From Owenia fusiformis (lineage: Eukaryota > Annelida > Polychaeta > Sabellida > Oweniidae), in the NCBI GenBank assembly GCA_903813345.2, contig CAIIXF020000001.1:2604001-2668000 (forward strand): 64,000 bases of DNA. The letters run 5' to 3'. Under the pieces are notes generated by a model. That model was not told where the DNA came from. It did no database searches and saw only the letters and a list, made by a program, of their open reading frames with translations. Of the stretch, positions 1-30,900 are shown piece after piece. Position 1 is the stretch's first letter. The number at the start of each line of letters is the position of its first letter. Made by a program: the position numbers and the translations under genes.

Positions 1-16744
<16,744 letters not shown>

Positions 16745-18002
16745 ATTGAACACTATGACGTAATGTCAAGGCGTTCCTCTCGACCACAACTGATTTGTGA
16801 ATATTGATCAGTGTCATTTCCAAGTTAATCAACTATTATGTAATAGTATGAGAATGACCTCTAAAAGTGATCATGGTTTCATAATGTTTGACATTTATAT
16901 TTTCTGATAATCATGCATGTTTTAAAAAACCTCCTCCTGATTGATTTTTTGATCAAGCAACTATTGATAAACTATTGATTTTTGATAAACCACATGCCAT
17001 TTTTATGATGGTGGTTGGTGTTTGGTGGTTGGTGGTTGATGTCTGTTGGCATCTGTAACATACTGTATAAGTGGTAACTTTGCCAAATCATTTAATTTGC
17101 CTATTGCCTAATTTTTGCCACGTTCGGAAAATTAAATGTTTGAAATATTAGCATCATAATGTTATCCAATGGGAAGTTTCTTGTCATTAGGAAAATAAAA
17201 ATTAGGAAAACGATAAAATTTGACCATTCGGCAACTTAACCGCAAATTAACCACTCGGATTAAATACCACTTATACAGTATGGCAGGTGGTGACATTTGG
17301 GATGTTAATGCCTTGTTAAAATAATATTAAATGTTTATTAATGTAAATGTTTTATTGGTTATACTTGTTGATGGTTTAATAGTATTCAACATATCTTATG
17401 TTATTTTTGTACACTGTAAATAATTATTACATTTTACATTTTGTAGTTATGAATTTATACTTTTAAGAAGTTATGTTATTGTTCTAAAAACTGTTATTAA
17501 AATGCAAATGAAATATAGCTGTCATGACTCATATACGTTTTGTGTTCAAATGAGAGAGGTGTTCACATATCCAGGAGATATGACTGATTGAGAGAGAGAT
17601 ATATAATAACCCAGATGCCAGGAGGTAGTTACCAGTTTCACCACCAGGTGGCTAAGCTAATTTGGGTCAGATAACGTGGCAGATATATTAAGAATTGATA
17701 ATTTCAAGCTACAGACCAGAATCACAGGACCCTGTAGAACCTACCAGGATTTCTCTTTCACACTGAAGGCCACAAACATTTTGTATTTAGCTTCTTGTTG
17801 GTGCTGCCATCTGTAGAGAAATACAGTATTTCACGTTATCAGGTTCAGCTTAACACAGGTGGTCAACTTTTTATTGTCAAACATTATTTCTCATGGATAT
17901 TTTTACTTCTGCCCAATTGTAATGCATTTTTGCGAATTAATTCACAAATTCACGACCATAACCTAGACTAATGTGTCATATTTTGATACAATTGTCAATA
18001 AA
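16745..18002 (+). other. Probable 3' UTR of the polyprotease gene
   Basis: Non-coding AT-rich sequence after the TAA at 16742-16744. An AATAAA at 17997-18002 is one candidate polyadenylation signal; the DNA is AT-rich, so this is weak. A MITE lies within it at 17061-17280. Confidence 0.4.
17061..17280. mobile_element. 220-bp MITE with TACTGTATAAGTGGTA ends
   Basis: Exact 16-bp terminal inverted repeats TACTGTATAAGTGGTA (17061-17076) and its complement (17265-17280) bound a 220-bp AT-rich element; adding the flanking CA/TG extends the match to 18 bp. There is no coding capacity. It lies in the likely 3' UTR of the polyprotease gene. Confidence 0.85.
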
Positions 18003-20811
18003 AGAAACATATATAACCAACTTGACAAGTAGAAAAACAATTAATGTAAGCCATCATTCTTGCCTCAGAGACTAACCAGATGTCACTGTTTGATAAAATG
18101 TAAAGGTAATAAATTATAAATAACAATTTTGTTAATCAAAGTTCAATGGATATTAGAAATCGTAGTGATTCAACACTGGCAAAATTATACACCATTCAAA
18201 GAACAAGCTTACAAGTCCTGTGTCAAGTGTGCTAGTTGAACTTCAGATTTTTCATTTTAGCCCTTTTTGTTAAGATATCTCTTACTAAAATTGGTTTGAT
18301 ATAGTTCATCATTTGAGGGGATTTATGCTCTTTAATACACTTAATTCTTGATCATCATTAGATGACATCTATGTAATTTTAATTGGCAACTACTAGTCGA
18401 ATTCATGTGAAGAACGATGATAAAAGATGAACATGGGCTCGACCTTCAAATTAAAATGGAGGACTTATTTACGATTTATCATTTACTGGCACTATGCTTC
18501 AAGCCAATTTAATGAACATTAACTTCAATTTAAATTATTTATAAAATAGTTTTATTTTTTCGTTTTATGTTATTACATTAACAGTTATATATAACAATGC
18601 CTGGTTGTTGAACACAGTTGCACATGTGCATATCACTCGTTCTACACATACATTTCATCTTCATATACAGAGTGACAGAAAATGTACACAATCCAGTTAT
18701 ACTTTCGAAAACCATATTATCATTTGAGGGTACAGTACCAGAACATTCTTAGCTACAAAATTCCCAAGTTTATTGCCACGATTGTAACCATGGAAACCAT
18801 GATGTCATAATAAGAGATATAGACTTAGGAATTCTAACTTTCAAACTCTTCTGGTAATGTACAATTAAAAATTGACTGTTCATTTATATTAGTTAAGTTA
18901 ATTGTAGACAATTACACTATTCAGTAAGTGAGGGTCACCCTGTAACTTATCAAAAAGTAAGAATAAGAAAATTGGCAATTGGAGAAATTACAATATTTTA
19001 ATGCCTTGAAAAACATGTACAATCACTCCATGAACTGTGTTTTACATCTTAACATCCACATACATTAGAATCTGGATATTTGTCACATTTATATCTTAAT
19101 TCTAGCTCCTAAATCAAATAATGAATATATTACAATCCTTTATAACAATTTAACTTTCATAAGCAGACCAATTTACTAAGTCTAATATGATTGCATCGGT
19201 AATCTGCATTTGAAGGTTAAACTGTTCATTATATTTTACAAAATGTACACGTATCACAATATTTGAACTCTGTGTTAGGTGGACTTAAGTATGTATTTTA
19301 TCAAATATAGATGACTATCATTTGATGAAATTCATGCCTAGCATCCACACAACTGTATTTGCATTGGAATATAAATATACACCCTGATTTACTGTACATC
19401 TTTGGATACTGTAAAACTGTACACACGTGTCTATCACCATAGTGATAGAAGTTGAGTTGACTCATGGACAACACAAATTCAGTTACAATGAGTATTTATT
19501 CTGGTAAATGAGTATTTCAATGACCAAAATTAGTATTTTAATCAACAAATAAATGTTCTATTCAAATGAGATTCAAAGAATTGAGTATTCTAGCTTTCAA
19601 CAATATGAGTGTTCCACTCGCCAAAATGAGTATTCTCATAAAAGAGTATTTTAATTACTAAAATGAGTTTTCTATACAGGTAAAACTCCAAGTTAAAACT
19701 AATAATACAATAAAATTTCATTTCATCATAATCTAAAATTACATTTAATTTTTACTTAATTTTCACTAAATCATAAAATGTCAATATTGAATAATCATAT
19801 TCTTAAAAACAATTTTTCTTATGATGAATTTCATCATAAAACATGAATATAATGAGCATTCTCCCCCACATTCAACATATTATGCTATGTTCAATAAATA
19901 CATGTAAACTATATATAAAATGAGTATTTCATCAGTCAAATATTCCTCTTATGGTAAATGCAAAACACTACCACTAAAAAGTGACAAATACAATCTAATG
20001 ATTGTAAATGCTTTATATCTTGCCACAGTCTCAGTTCCATAAGGTTGTTGGCAAATGTCGATGCCTGTATGCAGTTTGTCACTGACTGTCTGACATAAAG
20101 TTCTCTGTTTCAGATTGTGAAGAAGTCGTTCGTATTTCTCAATTTGCATTGTTATATTCCATAGCATCACAGGTAAATGCCAAATATGGAAATATCCACC
20201 ATGTAAGTTTTTTTTATAATATTCCACTGCTATATATATAGATATATAAAATAAAATTAAGTCTACTTTCTATACAAATACGGCACCATTTGACACATAG
20301 GGACTACAGCATTCAGCACACCTGAAAATACACAAAGGGGCATTTTTAACACACAATCATAACAATTCACACAATCTATGTTTTATTAAACAAATATGAT
20401 ATCAGAATCTATTTATAAAAAAACAAAGTGACAATTGGATGATAAAGTTTCACTTCCTGTTCAGAGACAACTTATTAATATTCAGAAAAAAATTCAATTT
20501 TCTGGTTGTTGATTTCAATGTAAACACACAAAGCCCGAATAAAAATACATCTGTCTTACTCTCATTTGTGAAATATACATCAATAGCACTTCAAAAGGGG
20601 CACAGATATGCAGCAACTCTGAATATTTCTAATTAATGTAGGTAAGACGAATTTTCAGTTCTCCTATGACTTGAATAAATATGCAAAATAAAATAAGTAA
20701 GTTTGAGTGTAAGTTTATGGTAGGAGGAGTAGAATCAATTATCTCTCATATTAAGTCGTGTCACTTAGTCCACCTTAAGCTCAATATGCAATATATAGAA
20801 TATTTACCTCA
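18003..20811 (-). other. Tail-to-tail interval, mainly Patched 3' UTR
   Basis: No coding frame of substance. On the minus strand an AATAAA lies at 18551-18556 and others occur closer to the stop, so the Patched 3' UTR could be up to about 2.3 kb. A series of loosely repeated AATGAGTATT-like motifs lies at about 19485-19690. Confidence 0.4.
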
Positions 20812-21999
20812 TTATGATTTATTTGAGGTGTCACTAGACTCTGATGTACTGTGAGGAAACTCAAGCATCTGTTGCTGCGGAGACCTCTTGTGTCGCCGTC
20901 TCTTATGCTTATAGCCATGATCGCTATCTACAGCCCCTGGAATTCAACAATCAAAATCGTGTTAAATACTTCATTTTTTGAAATGCTGAGTTAGATTTTA
21001 ACTTACATGTTAAATAAATGTCGAACACATCGGTCAGAAATATGAAGCCTTTACAAAAATTTGAATATTTGGAATTTTTAATCAACAACGAAAAGAACCA
21101 ATTAATATTTCAGTTCACTAAATGTACAGGGTGACCCAAAAAGCAGAACCCTTACCCTTTATTCAAAGATTTATGGGTTCTGTTTTTCAGACACCCTGTA
21201 CTGTACACACTTTGTACTATATTATAAGGTAGAGTTGGCTTACCTGGAAGGGGGGTGTGGACTTCTACTTTAACAGTGGCTTTTGCCTTCACCGTTGTTG
21301 TAAAGTGTGGAGTAGATGGTGGGTGACTGTTGTAACTATTGTGGCTATTGTTGTAACTATTCTGGCTATTGTTGTAACTATTGTGACTGTTGTTGTAACT
21401 ATTGGTGTGACTACTGTTGTGACGTGGACCTGACATGTTGTGCACTGAGGAGGGTGGTGTGCTCTGAAATCAGAAAATACAATTTATTAAAGTTTTATTT
21501 TGTTTACTGGTCAGTTATGTTTATGCCCATCTAGTTTTATTGATCCTGCAAATTCATTTATTTAAATGTGCAAATGAGATAGCATATTGTTGTCATCTTT
21601 ATAATATATAATATTGCTTATTATGGAAAACATAACTGTAACTAGAACACCTTTGCAGTTGTCATTTAAATATAAAGGCTCCCTATCATTGATGAATGAT
21701 TGTTGCTTATGTGTACTACTTACATTTCTAGTATTATGACTCGAACAGTGTCTGTTAGTATTGTTATGTGGACCATTTCCAGTATCCACAAATGATGTTT
21801 CTACGACAACTTCGGGATGAACTACAATCTCATGAGACGAATACTGTGTTGGTTCTTCAGTGATCGTAGTTAAAGATATATCAGACGGGACTCTGCCCGG
21901 AAAGACTCGTTTTGACACAGTTCTCATGGCCCTCTGGGGAACAGGTGAGGGCTCGGGGGTGGGGGGCTGAATACGGTCTGCATTGTCTCTGGGTATGAT
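20812..21999 (-). CDS. PTCH: Patched C-terminal cytoplasmic tail (exons 20-22)
   Basis: Exons 21724-21999, 21244-21463 and 20812-20936 encode residues 1159-1364. The tail keeps short islands found in other Patched proteins: PTPEPSP just after TM12, SLTTITEEP at about 1200-1208 and VVVHPEV-like [11 protein letters not shown] (the fly tail, as I recall it, has nearly the same pair), and [12 protein letters not shown] near the end. Between them lies a Tyr/Asn/Ser/His-rich repeat ([13 protein letters not shown]). The last exon encodes a basic [10 protein letters not shown] cluster and a Ser-rich end before TAA at 20812-20814. Confidence 0.92.
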
Positions 22000-24900
22000 C
22001 TAAAACACACACGAAACAAAAATGGTTAATTGTTTGCAATAACATATATACAAATAACATATTGTACAAATAACATTTTGTTGATGACAGGTTTAATATT
22101 AACAATGGATATAATTTAAACAAAACTATTGAAAAAAGGCCAAATATGGAAGAGACCAAATATGGAAAATAGCTAATACTTACTTCTGCAGGAGGACCAA
22201 GGATGGAGAGAAGCACGGGGAGGAGCACTAGGCCATTCAGCACACCTATCAGGATAAGGGCTGACAGCACATAGAAGAAATACCTGGAAATACACAGGAG
22301 GAACTCATCATTAGAACACCTGGTAGACAGAGCTGCAGCATATGCAATGGGTCTACTTTCAGCCTGATGCTATATAAGTGTATTCAATATCAATTTAATT
22401 TCAATTTGCATTGAAAGTACCAAAAGTTACAATAATAATTATGGTGAAATCAACATGTTACTGAATTTCAAATACCTGAAGATTGCATGCAGTAAAGTTA
22501 TGAATGTTAAAAAGTATACTTCAAAAATATTGTACATTAAACTTCAATCAATTTTGATAGATTTACTTTTTGTTAAGAGCTAAGTTTTAAGTCTAAGGAC
22601 CTTCATGTTTTTTTGTTTATTAAGGTGAACCATCCCTGGAGGCATTTTTGTAATTCAATTACTCCGTTTCAATGATATATTTGATTTTTTATTTGGCAAT
22701 AGAGCATAAGCTAATCATATGTTTCAGGGTACAGGCTACATAAAAGTTCACGGAGGATCACAACTGCACAAACATTCATCAACTATTTTTATAAGACTCT
22801 GGTTCATGTAAACAGACCTATCAAATGTAGGTTTTAGGACCTTTTAGCAAGCCTGAACTCTGGGATAAGAAAATGTGAGATACCAACAAGTTTGCTTCAT
22901 TAATTTGTTCTTTGGTTCAAATTCATTTCAATGTAAGGATAAATATACCAAACTGGGTATCAGATCAGTTATTTAGTATGGGGATATCTTGTTTCTTTAT
23001 TATCTGACTAACTTGAAACATTGATAGCATAGATATTTTTAATATTGAACTCTTTCATAAGTTTCATAAAATTTAAAAATGGATTTTATTTTATATAAAC
23101 ATTTTTCCACATTTTTGTTAACCTTTGAAGTAGTTAAATGTTGGGCATTTGTTATAAGTTGAAAGAGACCATGAATGATAAGAGTTAATGCCTACAGAAT
23201 TCAGAGGAGTTCCTTTACATGGTAGGATCAAGCCCTCTAGCCCACAGGCCAGTACCACTCCAACTAGTTCAGGTTACATGCTTGAACAAACATAGCTATC
23301 TTGACAAGACCCATCTTCCCACTTGCAATCACATCAATACTATTCAGATTAAGGGCCACCATGTTCACAAACTATACAGGATCATGTATGATTAATTAAA
23401 ATTTGGGATTTATCCAGATGTTGTTTAATACAGTTTTCAATTTGGCCCTGCTCATGTATTATGGTGATTACAAGAGCCAAAAGTGTTGCACTTATGTTGT
23501 ACACAAAGTTGGGAGTTATTTATCCAGAAACAGAAGAACACTTCAGACCTCACACATTGGTGAAAAGTGGCGGCCATTTTGTAGATTTGATTCAATTTGA
23601 TAAATCCTAGAAATTGAGGAAGGGTACCGCTCATACCATGTTGTTCAATGAAAGAGCATTAACATAATCCTCTTAAGATGGACCATGTTGAGTTTCCTTT
23701 TCAATATATGGGAAACACCACGGGGAAAATCATGATAAAAATAAAATTGCTCTCTGTTGATGGTAATTTTTATTTCAAATAAAGGGATAAAAATCTCCCA
23801 ATGAATATGATTATTAAAGGAGGCAGACATGACAACTGTCCATTTTGCCTGTGTGGCTCAATCGAGGAACCAATCTGTTATCCTTGTAGTAGAGACTCAA
23901 TGGGTCTGGCAGATTCCTAGACATAACTTATATAACATCATTATGCCCACTCAGTGAGATACAGGGAATCATTTAATCGAATTGCAGGGGGCATGAAACT
24001 TGATCTTATCTATACAATGAACAACATGACATGTCATCTCTCATCTTTTCAACCCTATCTAGTCTTGTAAAAGATGGATCTTGCTTACATTGTGAAATGA
24101 TAACATATTTTAACTCAATAGTTTAACTCAGCTCAAATTCAACGGAGGGACTGCAACATACCACTATAACACTAGATAAGATAGTTTTTGAAAACTAGAT
24201 TCTTTCAGTGATAACTAAGATTAAAGTTAAATCCAAAATACATTCTAGAGTAAACTCAAAGTGAACTGACATCCTTGTTGATTTTAGAAATGCTCAAAAT
24301 CTCGAGATTTCTACTTAGGCACAGGAAATACTTGAGGAATGGTTGATGATTGTTGACAGTCATATAGGGAAAGTTTTCACTACTTTGGAATATGATAACA
24401 CTCAAATACCAAAGTTGTTTCTGATTTATGCTTCATACCATTTCTAAATTTGAACATTTTCCAAAATTATCTTCCTAGGATTTAATGTAGTAATTCTCTA
24501 AAAGATACTCATAAAGATATATCTTATTAACTCGGTTTTTATCTTATAGCTAAAATAAAATTTCACCATAAATGAGACTAATGGTATCATACATTTGAAT
24601 CATATAAAGCTTTTATCTAAAATGGATTTTATTAGTAATACATGGCCTGGGTGGTCTAAATGTGATCTTGGCATGCAAACAACTAGACTAGCCATCCCAT
24701 TTGACAATTAGATAAGGTCTCAATATGGAGGTTCACTGATCCTATTTGAAAACCTCTCAACCCTAAAAAGCAAATGAATTTTCCCAACTTTTTATTCAGC
24801 CAAGTTTCAGATTATTGCATTAAACCTTTACATTGCACTGTTTGGTACAACAACTTTTGACATACCTCCAATAGGATACATTTTTGTAACAGATCATGAA

Positions 24901-27900
24901 CTCTTCGTTTCACAATCGAGACAAGCTGAACATTGTATCTATCTATGTATGTTTTAGCAACACTATTTATCAAACACAAAAAGCATGTCTACTTTTTAAA
25001 TTGAAAAATTTAAATGTAAATTGAAAAATCTAAACACCTGTATAAGTTTCTACATTTTGAAATAACTGTTATTAGCAGTTTATTGATCACTTGCATGCTT
25101 ACAAATAATACATGACGACACATAAAACAAAGTTTCAACTTCGTGTTGACATCACTGCCATGTTAGACTCAAAAGAAAACTTGACCATTATAACGGATGT
25201 TTGTGACTAACATGGCCGCCAATGAGTCCCTTTACACCTGAATTTCCTAGCAGAGCGTGTCCTGAACACTGTTACACCTGAGCTTTTACCGCACACTTCA
25301 TAACCAAATGTATGGCGCTGGGTGGTTAATAGCCCATCCCATACACACTGAATATAGGAGCATGACTTGACATCAAATCTACATTAGCCCGCCTCTTAGT
25401 TCCTTACAGGTGGACATTAATTCTGAACAAAAACTTGTAATAAAATATAGTCATGTCTACAAGAGAAACATTTATACATTTTCTACACTGATTTTAATCT
25501 GTCCTGTCTAGGTTCAAGTTCATGATCTTTTTTAGAAATGACAGAGATTTATAATTTGGCAAAGTAAGAATGCCAAACAATATACATGAATGAACAAATT
25601 TAAATCTTTGAACTTTACTTTTTCGGTTTAAACCAGAGTGTTTATTGTGGTCAAAATGTTCTACCTAAAACTAGATTTTTCGAGGGACCACAGGAATTTC
25701 TTCTCAGGAGGCCATCGGGTACATTGGCACTTGTCTTTTTTTCAACTGAACAGTTACAATTCTTCAATGGCATATTTTTGCAAGCGTAGAAATGTATTAT
25801 ATGTTTTATGAGAAAGATCCATTCAACAGAATTCTTAAATATTGCTTTAAGTGTGTTTATCAGGATTTGGTATTTATCCTCTTATACTCAAGTATTTCTC
25901 TATCTAAAGACGTAATTCTACTGAATTTCTTTGAATTTCCTCAAGGGCTTGCGGCGCTGAATATAATCTGAACTCAACAGGCTAGGGGATATTTTAGAAG
26001 TGCTGCTATAGCCTTCTAAGTTCTAATCCAGAACTGGATCCCAGCAAATCATAAGATCTCCTTCTCTTGTTTTAATTGAGCTAATATGTGTTCAATGACA
26101 GATCGGTAGAATGTTAGGAACATGGTACCCCAGAATGAAGATGTTAAAACACCGTTGATTCTACCTTAGCCAGGTGTGAGGAATTTACTCTGGGATTATT
26201 GGGAAATACTATCCCCATACATCTGCATAGAATACATGCTATCACACCAAGCCATTACCCGCTAGAATCTGTTTATTCCACTCTAACTGCCTTCTAACAT
26301 CCACTACTTGTGTGGTCCTTATTGGCTAGACCACACACATCGATCGCCACAAGGTGAGACTAGTAGAGCAATATTTTCTAATTGAGCTAAAGTCACTCCG
26401 TATTGGTTCATTTTATGTTGACATATGGCCTGATATGGATACATGTTTCCTATTAAAAACTACACAATAGTCTATTATATTCTTTGGATAGTCTAACACA
26501 ACTGGCTGAAAGTGACGTCTATGTGAATTGTTCAAACTACATACAATTCTTGAAATTGATTTTTTGTTTTTATTACTGATACATGTTTCTTTACAAATGC
26601 TACAGGTGTACTAAGATACACTGTTTTCAACGGTAAATATACAAAAATGTGGCATTGTCATTTATACATTGATCATTTATATTAGCTGCTCTCAAAGAAA
26701 TCTGAAGACTCCTTGTTATTGTAAAAACTTCAAAATGTCATTCAAACTTTTACTTTAATGTAATGAATTACTTTCTAAATGACACATATACAACAGAATT
26801 ATTGTCAAAATATTAGTTTGATTAAGATACAAAACACTGTGGTGTTAGATACGTTCACTTTGACAATTTTATTAAGAAGACCCACCGCAGTTGATTTGAG
26901 ACTTATGTCAGATCAAAATTCAATAATATTATATATTTAGCTGATCTTGAGAGATAAATGTGTAATTTCATAGTCGCATCATACTCCAGGTATTTTATCA
27001 TTTACAAATGGAATTTGCTTTACACAGCAGTAAACATGGCAGATGGATTTTCTTTCAGTTAATTTTGTGTCTAAAAAATATTTAAATATATCTCATGACA
27101 TTTCTGAATTCTGAACATAACACTAATGCAAACTGATTGATAAGTGAAAAAATGATGATCAACATTTATAAATCAAACAGCAACATTATGTTTTTACAAT
27201 TCCAAACATTAAATGAAACGATGGCCAGGTGGCCTTTCAAAAAAATGATGTCTTATCAAATATCTGAATCGCTTTTTTAACACTAGAATCTGGTTTGTGG
27301 TAACCTATCAGTGAGTTTAAATGAATGGTGTTTTTGAATTATAATGTTCTTAATTATTCAATCCTTCAGTTTAACACACAAAAAGACCAATAGATCTTCA
27401 AATAATATACACTCAACTTGTTCAACTCGACAGCCACAAAACGAACTATTGGTGTCTAACAAAATTAATTAATTTTTTATATTATCCCCAATATATTTCA
27501 ATTTGTCACTGATGCTCAATCAATCTTTGGGACCCAAAAAAGAACGTAAAGTATTTGCACTTATTACGGAATAGTTTGAAATCAAAATGCTAACTTACCT
27601 AACTATGAAGTCAAACTCGGACCCAACGAGCATGATGACACCCAGCAATGTTGACACGGCACCATGCATGACAGGGGCCAACATGTGACGCAATGCTATG
27701 TTCATTCGAGCATTCCTCGTGCCGATACAGGTGATAAATGCGAGCAGAATATGCACGGTGAACTCGACTCCAATTCCCACTGATACTATTAATATAACCG
27801 CTGGTACGGCACTGAGTTTAATACTGACAAGCCCCATAAAGCCGAATAACTCCACGACAGTCATCGCTAAGACCATTACCTGAAAGTATAAGTAAAATTC

Positions 27901-30900
27901 ATAGTTATATTTACATTTTACAAGTGAAAATTTTCAAAATCATCAATTTTCCATTTTAGAAAAATAGAATATTCACAACCGAAACTAGCATGTTGAGGCG
28001 GTTGTCGTGGATTGCTAAATTCATGACATTGTTAATGATTCTTCATAAAACATTTTTTACTCAGAAGCCAAGTCGTATATATGTGCACTTACCACCATAA
28101 ATGCCGCCCATGGGTTCATCAGGATGAATGTTATCACCATAAAGACTGCGCCCAACACACAAATCAGTGACAGCATCAAGTAGAACCTTAGGTTTAAATA
28201 TTGCTCCCAAAATGTGAATGGGATTCCACTAGGATAGGTTGGTAGCCCTTTAGCTACATAAGTGTCACATATTGTGCGGATTTGTTTGATTGTACTGGTT
28301 ATTTCATCAGTGTCAGCCATATTGTTTAAATAAAATGGGAATTGTGCATAAGTTAACGGCTGCGACCTTGGAACTGAAATGAAAAAAAATTTATGAAATC
28401 ATACACACAGATATAACAGATGTTAAAGATACAACCAGAAATATATTCCCATTTAAAGCAATAGCTAAAGTTCTTGTTTCATTATAAATGTTGGTTAAAT
28501 GAAATGGGTGAACCAACGTGAATATTAAATTCTATCCATTATTTAAGATCTGGCCTAATCAGGCTGTCAAAGAGAGACTGTCACAGAGTATATAATATTC
28601 TTATACAGAGTATATGAGGCTCTCAAAACAAACTGATCTCATTGAAAGAAAAGGTTACTTACTTAGAAACTCTACTTCCTCCGCTAAGTGCAGCCATTCC
28701 CGAGGCACTGGAGTGAGGTCTGACATTGATGCATCATATGCTATAGCATCATTTGAAGTCCATGCAGTGAGGTAGATATAAAATGCGTCTATGTTAATAA
28801 TCCCATCTGAATCGACAAGACGTGATGTCAGCGCTAAGTCTCTATTAATAGGGGAATCTGAATCTCCAGTTTGGATAAGTAGTTTATAAGCAAAAATTCC
28901 ATCTTCAGTTGCATTGTCATACCAGCGATCTCTGGTTATACACCCTAACTGATAGTCCCTGTCAAAGGCCCGCTGTAAATCCAAGAGCCAGTTCCTCATT
29001 AATATGAGCCAGGAGTCGGGCAAACTCCCGTCCTCTTTTTTAATAATATTTTCCACACGTAAGAAAGCATTATGGTATTTATGTAACAATTGCTGATTGT
29101 TGGGATAGTCAAAGTCTTTAGTGACAGCATATATATGAAAAAAGCCGAAATATTTCGACTGAGTTTCGAGAAACTTATACTCTGTTGTTTCTCTGGGCAC
29201 AATGTCTGTGAGTTCAAGGCCATCCTTGACTTTTGTAGTGCCCCACACCCCGAAGGCCAGTAACACGCTGAAGAGAATAATGACTAGAATCTTTACAGAT
29301 GCTTTTTGAAGGAGAGGCCCGTACACCTTTTTGGCGAACCAGGTTAGGGAAAGCTTACAGCATTCTTGCTGCGTTTGAACACATCGGTCTTTACATGACT
29401 GATCCTCATCAGGAGTGAGGCACTGACGTGAGGATGTGGCTGAGGGGGGTAGGGATGATGGGGAGACGGCAGAATGAAATCTTGCACCATCATTGTTCTC
29501 CCCTACTAGAACTGTCACTGGGTGTACTCCATCTGGCCCCAGGGTGGTCATTGTGTTATGACGATGAATGTCTCTGTAGCTAGGGGGAGGGGATGCCTCA
29601 CGATATTCTGGGGGTGGGGACTGGGGGCGTGACTGAAGCTCTATCACTCTATTTGCACTTGACCTGAAATGACAAAATTATGTTACATATTGAATTCAAA
29701 CAAAATCTTATACACACTTAACAAAAGTCATTCATCTCCATTCATTTCACCTTTGAATTTAATTCAATACTGTATTTTCAACAAATCACAATATACATAT
29801 AAGAACATGAACATAACAAACCCCTGAACACAAAAGGAGCCATTTTTGTAATTATGTTGTAGGAGATTCTATTTTCAAAGAGTCTAAAGATTTTATAAAT
29901 AACATTTTGAATTGTACCCTTCAAAACAGCAGAATACATCTACTCTCTTCTCTTGGCGTCTCATTAAGTCCAGACTGATGATGGCCGGGTAAATGAGCAG
30001 TATGGAACCAAGGTTGAACAGAATCAAAATGGCTGCCTGGAAAACAAATATCATATACATCAGTCAATTAAAAAAATATTTTCAAATGAACATTTTTGCT
30101 ATAAATAATATTATATTAATGGTGTTGTTTATACACCTGGCCTAGCTCTTGTACCTGATGCAAAAGAGGGAGGGTGGGGCACATAGTACAGTATAAGGTA
30201 TATAAATGACACATTATATTTTTATCCAGCTGAAATATACTATTTACATATGTATTTAATTTAGTAGCTTAACAATCCAATAAAAATACATCATACATGG
30301 AAGGTTATCTGTTTAATATCCATTTAATTTACTTTATAAACTTGGTTTAACATGCACATGAAAGCAAGCTGAAACATACATGTAATCCTAGATGTACCCT
30401 ATTCTGTATCTAACTAAGGATTTTATCTTCTCACAAAAGATACTAAAGTGAATAAATCAAAGCAAGCTGTATTTCTGGACATTTATATCATTAGAGAAGT
30501 TCTTTTTCAAGTTTTCACTCAAACCCGTATTACTTTCGCCTTTTGTTATCTTTAATTGCTGCAAATACTTCAAAGGAACCAACTGCAATTACAATTCGGA
30601 TTTTACTTTCATTTATTTCACTCAAATTAGTTTATTTTTACATATGTCAAGTGTCCCACATAAAACAGTAGGACACAGCATACAAATTAGTTTTTGGAAA
30701 TAAAAATTTAATTTCAAGTTTTTGCCATTTGATGATTTTGCATGTTATTCAGATTTAGGGCCAGTTTGTTTCTAATGTACATATACCCATGTATGATGTG
30801 TACTAATGCAGTTATATATTTTGCGCTGATGGTCATATTTTGGACTATTTCTATGGGGTGGTAATTTGGATGCATTTGTGTGAGTTTATATTAGTCTTAG

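Noticed and set aside
18784-18797. X-box-like GTAACCATGGAAAC
   Set aside because: Isolated in a likely 3' UTR; single motif hits of this kind occur by chance.
21316-21534. Plus-strand Cys/Tyr-rich frame of 72 codons
   Set aside because: Antisense of the NSYNNS repeat in Patched exon 21.
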